From assembly GCA_965222505.1 (NCBI GenBank), contig OZ244956.1:5022001-5086000 (forward strand): DNA of 64,000 nucleotides, in the 5' to 3' direction. The DNA comes from G965222505 sp965222505 (GTDB taxonomy: Bacteria > Bacteroidota > Rhodothermia > Rhodothermales > DATKEJ01). Below the pieces are notes generated by a model. The model worked only from the letters and a program-made list of their open reading frames with translations. It was not told where the DNA came from and searched no databases. The position numbers were made by a program, and so were the translations under genes. Shown here in pieces: positions 34,816 through 42,995 of the stretch (positions are counted from its first letter, which is position 1; every line of letters starts with the position of its first letter).

Positions 34816-37686
34816 ATGCATGATGCATCTTCTGAGCGATGGGATGAAGTTGATCAGCTCCTTGCCCAAGTGCTGGATCAGCCGCCTGATGACCGTGTCT
34901 CTTTTCTGAAACACGCCTGTGGCAACGATGAGGCCCTGCTCGATCAACTTATGACCTTGCTGGCACAGGAAGCCGCCGCCGAGGCCTATCTCGCACCGGG
35001 CGTCGCAGGTTTTCTGGAGGAACACCTGACCGATTTGGTGGAAGATGTCGAGCAAACGGCCCGTCCACTGCCTGAAGCAATAGGGCCCTATCGCATCCTG
35101 CGGCTCTTGGGTAAAGGAGGGATGGGGAGTGTATATCTCGCAGAACGAGACGACGAGACCTTTCACAAACAAGTCGCGGTCAAAGTGGTCAATCGGGGTA
35201 TTGATGATGCCAACCTCCTCAACCGGTTCGTCTATGAACGCGAAATTCTCGCCTCGCTTGACCACCCCCACATTGCCCAACTGCTGGACGGCGGAACCAC
35301 CTCAGATGGACGGCCCTATCTGGTAATGGAGTATGTGGACGGCATTCCCATCACCAGCTATTGTGACCAGCACCAAATCTCAACCGAGGGTCGATTGGTC
35401 CTCTTTCGGACGGTCTGCCGTGCGGTCCATTTTGCCCACCAGAACCTCGTTGTACATCGCGACCTCAAGCCGACCAACATTCTAGTGACGGATCAAGGGG
35501 AGGGCCCTGTTTCAGCGATGGTCAAGCTCCTGGATTTCGGAATTGCCAAACTGTTGGATGAAAACGCGCTCCGCCGGACGGCCCCTGTAACCCAAACGGG
35601 TCTGCGCCTGATGACACCGGAGTATGCGAGTCCGGAACAGGTGCGCGGAGAGGCGATCACGACGGCCTCTGACGTGTATCAACTGGGTGTACTCCTGTAC
35701 GAACTCCTGACCGGGCATCGGCCCTATCGGCTCTCAAAACGTATTCGGCTTGAGATCGAACGGGCCATTCTTGAAGAAGCCCCGACCCGCCCCAGTACGA
35801 TCATCGGCAAAATCGAAGACGTTGATTCAAATGAGCAACCCTCCACCGTCTCTCCCGAATCCGTCAGTACGGCACGGGGTACCAGTTTGGAGCGGCTTCG
35901 CCGAAGCCTGAGCGGAGACCTTGACAATATTGTGCTGATGGCACTCCGCAAAGAGCCCGTGCGTCGATATGCCAGCGCTGAGCAGTTTGCAGAAGACCTC
36001 AAGCGGCACAGCCAGGGGTTACCGGTGCATGCTCGTCCGAACGCTGTATCCTATGTTTTACAGAAGTTTATCCAGCGTCACAAGTGGGGGGTGGGGATTG
36101 CAGCAGGGCTCGTCTTTTTGCTGGCTGGCTTTGCGGGGATGATGATGTGGCAACAGGCGCAGACGGTACGTGAGCGGGATAAGGCCCAGATTGAAGCTGA
36201 ACGAGCCGAGCAAGTTACCGCTCTCATGGTGCAATTGTTTGAGGTTAACAACCCAGACCTGACCCAAGGGGATACCCTGACGGCCTACCAAGTGCTCGAA
36301 CGAGGTGCGGCACGGATTACGCAGGATCTGGAACAGCAGCCCGACCTCCAGGCGCGTATGCAGGATGCTTTGGGGCGGGTATATCACAGTTTGGGGGCCT
36401 ATGGCCAGGCGCGGGAGCTCTTTGATCAGGCGCTTACGGAAGACGGCAGGTCCTTGCTCTCTGATGTGGAATGGGCAAGGATCGTATTTCATAAGGCCAA
36501 CCTCTTGCAGGATGCGACCGAGTATGAAGAGGCCGAGCGGCTGTTCAGACAGGCGCTCGGCCTTCGGCGCACCGCGCTAGGCCAAGTGCATGAAGAGGTC
36601 GCCGAGAGCCTTCATGGATTGGCCTGGGCGCTGGAAATCAAGGGAGATGTCGATGGGGCCGAGCAACATTATCGGGAAGCGCTGGCCATGCGCCGTTCGC
36701 TATTGGGCGTTCAGCACCTGAACACTGCCGAAACCCTTGCCCGTTTGGGAATAATCTATCGATACCGGGATCAATACGATGAGGCAGAGCGCCACATTCG
36801 GGAGGCCCTGGAGATCCGCCGGGCTTTGCTGGGAGAAATCCATACCCATATCGCCGAGAGTTTGACGCATTTATCGATCGTCAAACTCTTTCAGCTAAAG
36901 GTCGAAGAGGCCGTTGTCCTGCAGCGTGAAGCCGTCCAAATGTATAGACAGCTACTGGGTGAGGATCATCCAATGGTGATCAAGCAGCTTATCCAATTGG
37001 CTTCGGGGGTCGGTTCACTGCCAGATTTGGACCAGTCAGAAGAACTCTATCGTCAAGCCCTCGACCTGAGCATAAGGCAGTTCGGGGAGGCGAGTGAGTG
37101 GGTAGGGGTGTGTAAGGAGCAACTTGGCTTGCTTTTGATGCGGCGTGGCGATGCTGCAGGGGCCGAACGCCTGTTGCGGGAAGTAAAGGCTTTATACATG
37201 ACAATATTTGAGGAGCATCACCCCAGAATATCTGAAGTTACCTACCGTCTTGGACGTACCCTGCACCAACAAGAGCAGTACAAGGAAGCTGAAGGGTTGT
37301 ACAGGGAAGCACTGGCGATTCACCGGTTTCGGAAAAATGCCCTTCGAAATCAAACAGCGCGCATGACACGCCATTTGGGGCAGGTCTTGATGGCGCAAGG
37401 TGCACTAGGGGAAGCGGAACGGTTGTTACGGGAGGCACTCGGCATCTATCGGTCTATCCTTGAACCGGTAAATAAATACACCCACGGTGTCCTTATAGAT
37501 CTGGGCAAGTGCCTCACGCAACTTCGTCAATACACCGATGCGGAGTCTGTACTTTTTGAAGCCCAGGCACAACTCAATGAGCGAAAAAAAACCGACTCCA
37601 CGCTAGATCCTGCCCCTACGCAAACGGCACTGGCGGAACTCTACACGGCGTGGGGGCAACCCGATAAAGCCAAAGCCTACCGTTGA
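34816..37686 (+). CDS. serine/threonine protein kinase with TPR sensor region
   Basis: ATG 34816 gives 956 residues; TTG 34792 is an alternative. After a helical N-terminus of about 90 residues comes a Hanks-type kinase domain with all key residues: GKGGMGSVY (99-107), K123, HRDLKPTN (214-221) and DFG (240-242). One membrane helix follows (about 424-445), then about ten TPR repeats (about 495-945), recognisable by A..Y..A...yr.AL.i spacing. The kinase is cytoplasmic and the TPR part periplasmic or cytoplasmic depending on topology. It ends 13 bases from the convergent SGNH gene. Confidence 0.93.
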   Translation: MHDASSERWDEVDQLLAQVLDQPPDDRVSFLKHACGNDEALLDQLMTLLAQEAAAEAYLAPGVAGFLEEHLTDLVEDVEQTARPLPEAIGPYRILRLLGKGGMGSVYLAERDDETFHKQVAVKVVNRGIDDANLLNRFVYEREILASLDHPHIAQLLDGGTTSDGRPYLVMEYVDGIPITSYCDQHQISTEGRLVLFRTVCRAVHFAHQNLVVHRDLKPTNILVTDQGEGPVSAMVKLLDFGIAKLLDENALRRTAPVTQTGLRLMTPEYASPEQVRGEAITTASDVYQLGVLLYELLTGHRPYRLSKRIRLEIERAILEEAPTRPSTIIGKIEDVDSNEQPSTVSPESVSTARGTSLERLRRSLSGDLDNIVLMALRKEPVRRYASAEQFAEDLKRHSQGLPVHARPNAVSYVLQKFIQRHKWGVGIAAGLVFLLAGFAGMMMWQQAQTVRERDKAQIEAERAEQVTALMVQLFEVNNPDLTQGDTLTAYQVLERGAARITQDLEQQPDLQARMQDALGRVYHSLGAYGQARELFDQALTEDGRSLLSDVEWARIVFHKANLLQDATEYEEAERLFRQALGLRRTALGQVHEEVAESLHGLAWALEIKGDVDGAEQHYREALAMRRSLLGVQHLNTAETLARLGIIYRYRDQYDEAERHIREALEIRRALLGEIHTHIAESLTHLSIVKLFQLKVEEAVVLQREAVQMYRQLLGEDHPMVIKQLIQLASGVGSLPDLDQSEELYRQALDLSIRQFGEASEWVGVCKEQLGLLLMRRGDAAGAERLLREVKALYMTIFEEHHPRISEVTYRLGRTLHQQEQYKEAEGLYREALAIHRFRKNALRNQTARMTRHLGQVLMAQGALGEAERLLREALGIYRSILEPVNKYTHGVLIDLGKCLTQLRQYTDAESVLFEAQAQLNERKKTDSTLDPAPTQTALAELYTAWGQPDKAKAYR

Positions 37687-37699
37687 CGCCTGCGGGGAA

Positions 37700-39130
37700 T
37701 TAATCCGGTACCTGGCTAATCTGGCCGTTGGCGCTGAGCCATATGTTCAAGAAATCAAAAGAGCTCCCCTGGCCGTCCATGTTGAAATCACCCAGGAGGT
37801 AACCGGCGGCTCCGTTGATGGGCAGCCAGCCCTGCAGGAAATCACTGGATGTAATGGTATCTGAGAGGTTCCCATCGCCTCCCCACAGGCCATATCGGCC
37901 CGGACTCACCTCATGCTGTGCGTTGATCCCGTAGCCAGGTGTGGAAGTGAAATCATAGCTACCAAACCCGCCGGACACATTGACCCTCGACGAAGACATG
38001 ACGGACATGTGGTTGCGGTGCCGAACCACCACATAGTAGCTCCCCTGGGCCACGCCATTAAAGAAGAGCTTGCTCTGGCCATCCACATCTACAATTGAGC
38101 CATTCGATTTAAGCAACGCTGCACGGGTGGCAACTTTTGTGCCCGGAGCGGTGCCGGTTCGTAAATCCACCAGCACCCAGTCTACAATATCGGCTGAGCC
38201 AAAGATGCTGCCGGCGGCTTGTTCATCCCCGTTGTAATCCCGAGTGGAGCCGTTGTAGAGCGCGTCACGGTAAGGTTGGGTGGTCGGGATGTGACCCTGG
38301 TCTGCAAGGGTGGTGTTCATACCCGAGCCGTTGTAGGCACAGGACAGGTAGACATCCAAATCCAGCCCAAATCGGTTATCCCAAACATTGCGGAAGGCAT
38401 TGTAAAAGTCCTCGGCCATTTTGGCTTCACCGGAGGCATTGGGATGCACACCGTCCCATGTATCCGTGGCGGCATTGAACCCGCTGTACAGGTCCACCAC
38501 CACGACGGGGGAGATGCCGGTGGACTTATCTGCAGCAACGCCGGGGAGTTGGTTGTTGAACTCGGTAATCTTGTTGTTGGCCGGGGTGCCCCCGCAGATA
38601 TTCCACGTGCTGGGGATGAGCTTGGCAAGGAGGATGATCACCGCCGGGTTATCGGCACGGAGTTGGTCGATGACCTGTTTGATCTCGTTGACGGTGCTGC
38701 TTACGCTTTGGCACTGGAACAGGTCGTTGGTGCCGAGGTGCATCATCACCACATCCGGCGTATAGCTCTGGAGCCAGGTGGAGAGCCGTCCGGAGCCGGA
38801 ATTGGAAGGGCAGCCGTTGCAGCCTCCCAGAATTTCATCCGTTCGCCAGCCCCAGTGGCCTTCATGGTCACGGTCGTAATCCGTGTTGGGCGGAGAGGCA
38901 TTGGGGTAAACCGGGTTCCAGGACCCGACCATGTTCACGTTGTAGCCGCCATTCTGAAACCGTTGCCAGAGGGGGCGGCGAAAGGAGTTATAGCCGTTGG
39001 CGGCTTGCGTAATGGAATCACCAATCGGGAGGACGTCAATGGGTTGTGCGGACGTACCGGTAGCGCACACGACGAGGAGCAAGGTCCATACAAATGACAG
39101 ACCTCGACCCGTCAGCCGGGTAAAGGGCAT
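37700..39130 (-). CDS. secreted SGNH/GDSL hydrolase with dockerin-like tail
   Basis: The protein (476 residues) has a signal peptide (1-29) and an SGNH esterase domain with GDSIT (S39), GTND (133-136) and DGVHP (D226, H229). It likely removes acyl groups from a polysaccharide or lipid. A central beta-rich region follows. The last 70 residues contain two copies of an EF-hand-like motif, GDGNLSDTITSSDFLQGW and GDFNMDGQGSSFDFLNIW, like a type-I dockerin. Unlike its large neighbour it has no T9SS tail. Confidence 0.9.
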   Translation of the reverse strand: MPFTRLTGRGLSFVWTLLLVVCATGTSAQPIDVLPIGDSITQAANGYNSFRRPLWQRFQNGGYNVNMVGSWNPVYPNASPPNTDYDRDHEGHWGWRTDEILGGCNGCPSNSGSGRLSTWLQSYTPDVVMMHLGTNDLFQCQSVSSTVNEIKQVIDQLRADNPAVIILLAKLIPSTWNICGGTPANNKITEFNNQLPGVAADKSTGISPVVVVDLYSGFNAATDTWDGVHPNASGEAKMAEDFYNAFRNVWDNRFGLDLDVYLSCAYNGSGMNTTLADQGHIPTTQPYRDALYNGSTRDYNGDEQAAGSIFGSADIVDWVLVDLRTGTAPGTKVATRAALLKSNGSIVDVDGQSKLFFNGVAQGSYYVVVRHRNHMSVMSSSRVNVSGGFGSYDFTSTPGYGINAQHEVSPGRYGLWGGDGNLSDTITSSDFLQGWLPINGAAGYLLGDFNMDGQGSSFDFLNIWLSANGQISQVPD

Positions 39131-39269
39131 AGCTTAATGAGAAATAAGTAAGTGAGGAGGGAAGGTTGGGACTTTCTGCCTCTGACTATAGTGGAATACG
39201 CGCAGAATAGGGACTTATTGGCGCGTCTTCAAGGCCGTTATTGTAAGAATTCTATGAAAGGCTCCACGT

Positions 39270-39914
39270 TTATATGCTAAGCGTAAGTTTTCGACCGTGA
39301 AAAGCTTCGGCGAAGGGGGTGGCGGCTTCGATACCGCGGATACGGAGCAGGCTCCGAAAGGCGTCCGGGGTAAACCAGTGCTTGCCGGTCTGTGTGGGGA
39401 ATCCGGACATCAAGAGGTCGATTTTGAGTTGGACGATTTCGTCAGCGAGGGGGACGAATACATTTGGCCTCCCCAGATCGCCGTCATACTTCAGGATTTC
39501 GTATTCGAGGATGAAGTGATTCCGGAATGTGTTCCAGGTAAGGTCTGAGATGATGCGGTGATCCTGGTGCCGGTCGTGGCGGAAGTGGGTAAAGATCAGG
39601 TCTGGTTTAAATGGCTTGAGGTCAGTCTCGAAAAACCGCTTGATGGTACCCCATTGTTCCGGGAAGAAGCCATCGGGGAAATCAGCGGTGATAATTTCTG
39701 TTTTTGCAGCCCCGGCCAGAAATTGGGTGGCACTTTGCCGGGCTTCGGCCTGGCGTGTGGCATTGCCACTCAGGACGACCCATTTTACAGATACGTCTTC
39801 GGCATCGGCGACGTAGTGCAGCAGGGTGCCACCGCAGCCGATCTCAATGTCATCCGCATGCGCGCCAAGGCACAAGATCCGGCGTGGCCGGTGTTTCATC
39901 TGTAGTGGATTCAT
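39270..39914 (-). CDS. PIG-L/LmbE-family deacetylase
   Basis: The family removes N-acetyl groups from sugars in a zinc-dependent reaction. The signature GAHADDIEIGCGGT and the later THFRHDRHQDHR supply the metal ligands. ATG 39914 gives 214 residues and overlaps the end of the nucleotidyltransferase by 65 bases; ATG 39899 is an alternative. Together with the three genes upstream it may act on a nucleotide-linked or polymer sugar. Confidence 0.9.
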   Translation of the reverse strand: MNPLQMKHRPRRILCLGAHADDIEIGCGGTLLHYVADAEDVSVKWVVLSGNATRQAEARQSATQFLAGAAKTEIITADFPDGFFPEQWGTIKRFFETDLKPFKPDLIFTHFRHDRHQDHRIISDLTWNTFRNHFILEYEILKYDGDLGRPNVFVPLADEIVQLKIDLLMSGFPTQTGKHWFTPDAFRSLLRIRGIEAATPFAEAFHGRKLTLSI

Positions 39915-40686
39915 GATGCCATACCTCCCAGGGGGCCTCGCCACTCAGTTGCATGCCTTCGAGCAGCTTCTGTTCTTTAAATGTGTCCATGCAGGCCCAG
40001 AACCCTTCATGGTTAAAACTCACCAGTTCCCGGTCGTTAATGAGCCGCCGAAATGGAGCCTCAACCAGTTCTTCCCCTTCTTCCATATACTCGAAGATGG
40101 CCTGTTTAAAGATAAAGAATCCGCCGTTGATCCACATGTTCACGTCCTTGATGGCCTGAAAATCCTCCACGGTTTGATCCTGGGCCATGCTAAAAACGTG
40201 GAAGGTATAATTGGGCCGGATGCCCATGAAGGAGGCCACTTTGCCGTGGGCCTTAAAATGGTCGATCATGGACGGCAAATGCACATCCGTCAGGCAATCG
40301 GCGTAGTTGGCCATGAACATTTCTTCCCCTTCCAGGTGCTTGCGGACGGCCATCAGCCGTTCACCCACGGAAGCGTTGGGGCCGGTATCGACAAATGTGA
40401 TGCGCCAATCCTGAATGTCTGACGTCAAGAGTTCCAGCTTCTCACCGCCTTCGGACAGGACGAAGTCGTTGGACACGCATTCGTTATAGGTCAAGAAATA
40501 CTGTTTGATCACATCCGCCTGATAGCCCAGGCACAGGACAAAATCCGTATGGCCGTAGTGGGCATAATACTTCATGATGTGCCAAAGAATGGGCCGGTAC
40601 CCGACGGGGATCATCGGCTTGGGTACATCCTGGGAATACTCGCGGATGCGCATGCCCTGGCCTCCGCAAAACAGAACAACTTTCAT
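39850..40686 (-). CDS. sugar-1-phosphate nucleotidyltransferase (glucose-1-phosphate cytidylyltransferase-like)
   Basis: ATG 40686 gives 278 residues starting MKVVLFCGGQGMRIREYSQDVPKPMIPVG, the nucleotide-binding GGxGxRl...KPM motif of the nucleotidyltransferase fold. YLTYNECVSNDFVL and NGGFFIF are like RfbF, which makes CDP-glucose. It should supply an activated sugar. It is followed by PIG-L with overlap and preceded by the aminotransferase by 70 bases. Confidence 0.9.
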   Translation of the reverse strand: MKVVLFCGGQGMRIREYSQDVPKPMIPVGYRPILWHIMKYYAHYGHTDFVLCLGYQADVIKQYFLTYNECVSNDFVLSEGGEKLELLTSDIQDWRITFVDTGPNASVGERLMAVRKHLEGEEMFMANYADCLTDVHLPSMIDHFKAHGKVASFMGIRPNYTFHVFSMAQDQTVEDFQAIKDVNMWINGGFFIFKQAIFEYMEEGEELVEAPFRRLINDRELVSFNHEGFWACMDTFKEQKLLEGMQLSGEAPWEVWHHESTTDETPATPDLVPWRACG

Positions 40687-40756
40687 GGGGTTGGTTCGCT
40701 CGTGGATAAGTATGGTTCGCCGCAAAGCGGGCGTACAATTAACAACTATCAAAAAA

Positions 40757-42115
40757 TCAATTATAGGTTCTGAATACGGGTTTCACCGGCCGGCCAACGA
40801 GGTACTTTTCGATGCCCTCGTTGAGGGCCCGGCGGTAGATGTACAGGGCTTCGCTGAAGATGTCGATGGTCTGGTCGATGTCGGCATCTGTGTGGGCAAA
40901 GCTGACCACCAACGAGGGGGCAATCACGCCGCGCCTGATCAACTCCTGAAGCATGAGGGTACGGAACGGCTGGGAGCGTTCACCTTGCTGGTCCTTAGTG
41001 GCATAAATCAGGTTTACCGGGCGCCCGAGCACCTGGACGTAATCGTTCAGGTGGAGTTCATCGATGGATCGCTGAATACCGTCGGCGAGGCGGGTGCCTT
41101 GTCGGTAGAGGCGGTTGACCACATCCCATTCGCGGTACACCCGGAGGGTTTCCAGGCCAGCGGCCAGGGCGTGAGCCTCTGCGCCGTGCGTGGCTGAGAG
41201 CAGAAATACGCGTGCCTTGTCGTGATTCAACCCGCCCAGTTGCATGATATCCCGGCGGCCCATCAGGGCAGCAACCGAAAACCCGTTGGCGATACCCTTC
41301 CCGAAGGTGGAGAGGTCGGGGACGACGTTGTAGGTTTTCTGTGCCCCTTGCAGGTTCCACCGGAAGCCGGTGATCATTTCATCCAGAATGAAGAGGGCCC
41401 CATTCCGATGGCACAGGTTTTTTACCTGTTGGAGAAAGTTGTTCTGGGGTTCATCAACACGCGCCGGTTCCATGATGACACAGGCGATTTCACCCGGATA
41501 TTGATCGAAAACGCGTTGCAGGCTTTCCAGGTTGTTGTACCGGAAGGTGTGGGTCAATTCCCGGACAGCCTGGGGGATACCAGCCGCCATGGCCGTCGTA
41601 CCGATGAACCAGTCATCATAGGAGTAAAACGGATGATCGGCGCACAGGACCACGCGGTCTCTTCCGGTATGGGCCCGGGCCAGCTTGACGGCAGCCGTTG
41701 TGGCCGAGGAACCATCTTTACAGAATTTGATCTGCTCTGCCCCTTCGATTAACTGGACCAGTTGCTCGGCATATTCCAGTTCCAGGATGGCAGGGCGTGT
41801 AAAATTGCTACCGAGGCGCATCTGCCGGTAGGCAGCCTCAACAACAGAAGGGTAAGCATGACCGAGCGTTACGGCCCGCAGCCCCATGCCGTATTCAATA
41901 AATTCGTTGTTGTCCACGTCCCACACCCGGCATCCTTTTCCCCGTACAATGAAGCCGGGCGCATATTCGGGGAATTGATCATCTCCTTTACTGTAGGTAT
42001 GGCAACCGCCTGGAATGAAGGCATGGACACGGCCACGCAGCCGCCGGGATAGCTCAAAACTGGGCATCTCGGCAGTAGGCGGTGGCAAGGGTTGTACCAA
42101 AGTCAGGTTTGACAC
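40757..42115 (-). CDS. class-III PLP aminotransferase (glutamate-1-semialdehyde aminomutase-like)
   Basis: This 452-residue protein has a class-III fold: GSSATTAAVKLAR binds the PLP phosphate, D245 (ILDEMITGFR) pairs with the ring nitrogen, and K273 (STFGKGIANGFS) should form the Schiff base. It resembles HemL in sequence style, but the position among glycan genes points to amination of a sugar or a small substrate, not haem synthesis. This is inferred from context. Confidence 0.9.
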   Translation of the reverse strand: MSNLTLVQPLPPPTAEMPSFELSRRLRGRVHAFIPGGCHTYSKGDDQFPEYAPGFIVRGKGCRVWDVDNNEFIEYGMGLRAVTLGHAYPSVVEAAYRQMRLGSNFTRPAILELEYAEQLVQLIEGAEQIKFCKDGSSATTAAVKLARAHTGRDRVVLCADHPFYSYDDWFIGTTAMAAGIPQAVRELTHTFRYNNLESLQRVFDQYPGEIACVIMEPARVDEPQNNFLQQVKNLCHRNGALFILDEMITGFRWNLQGAQKTYNVVPDLSTFGKGIANGFSVAALMGRRDIMQLGGLNHDKARVFLLSATHGAEAHALAAGLETLRVYREWDVVNRLYRQGTRLADGIQRSIDELHLNDYVQVLGRPVNLIYATKDQQGERSQPFRTLMLQELIRRGVIAPSLVVSFAHTDADIDQTIDIFSEALYIYRRALNEGIEKYLVGRPVKPVFRTYN

Positions 42116-42139
42116 AGTTGGTTTGGGTTAAAGGCGTTG

Positions 42140-42889
42140 CTACATCAACAGCGCTTCCATTTGTGCGCGGGTGGCATAGTGGACGCCATATTCGGGATCA
42201 CGGGGGCAGTACATCCAGACCTTTTTCGAACCAAGGCCCAGCGGATGCTCAACGAGCATACCCCGTGTGGTGGGGTCGGCATTGTAGGTATGGATGGCCC
42301 CCAATTCTCCGTGTTCAGGGTGGCCGAAGTAGCACCAGAGGTCATCGAAAAAGTACAGGGCGCCGGGGAGGGCAATCGGGTCCAGCCAGCGCAGCACCGA
42401 CATCGTGGAGGAGAACGTATCGCAGTCGATATGAACCAGGCTCGGTGGCGCTTTGACCATTTTGCCAGCCAGTTCAGGTGTCAGGCTGTCCTCGTAGTAC
42501 CCTTTGATGTACTCGATGTCCTTGATGTTGTTTTTTTCGGCAATGGACTTGACCTCATCCAACGAGCAGGCGTATTCCCCCTTGTAAAAGGCCGGATCAT
42601 CGACATCTTCCGGGGCCAGTTCGGGCAGGCCGGCGAAGGAGTCAAACGCGAAGATGCGGATATTCCTGAGGGCTTTGTTTCGCCAGGCGGCCCACTTGCG
42701 GACTTTATTGAAGTTGATAATCGAACGGAGCCGAAAAACACCAAATTCATAGTAGTGCCCCAGTTCTCCACCGCGAAATTCTTCAGCTAATTGCTGCTGC
42801 AGCGGAAAAGCCTGTCGCCACACATAGGTCTGGGTTACCTCGTAATGGTTGACGTAAGGAAACGCCACATGAAAAAACTTTCTGAGCAT
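42140..42889 (-). CDS. TylF/MycF-like methyltransferase
   Basis: The 249-residue protein (ATG 42889; a GTG at 42931 would add 14 residues) has the features of the macrocin O-methyltransferase family: FDSFAGLPE, LVHIDCDTFSSTMSVLRW and YFFDDLWCYFGHPEHGE. The acidic residues bind a metal and the sugar hydroxyls. It is the first gene of the group running to 39270 and probably methylates a surface sugar. Confidence 0.82.
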   Translation of the reverse strand: MLRKFFHVAFPYVNHYEVTQTYVWRQAFPLQQQLAEEFRGGELGHYYEFGVFRLRSIINFNKVRKWAAWRNKALRNIRIFAFDSFAGLPELAPEDVDDPAFYKGEYACSLDEVKSIAEKNNIKDIEYIKGYYEDSLTPELAGKMVKAPPSLVHIDCDTFSSTMSVLRWLDPIALPGALYFFDDLWCYFGHPEHGELGAIHTYNADPTTRGMLVEHPLGLGSKKVWMYCPRDPEYGVHYATRAQMEALLM

Positions 42890-42995
42890 GACAGATTGAA
42901 TCTGACAGTGAGAAACAGCATAAACGGTCACAAGAACTTCGTCTCACCGTATGCGAGATGCTGAAAACTGAATGCGTATACGCAACACGAAATAA

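Noticed and set aside
42973..42984. Perfect 12-base palindrome TGCGTATACGCA after the giant gene
   Set aside because: It may be the remains of a GTGATGC-type repeat or an operator, but a single 12-base palindrome is not enough support.
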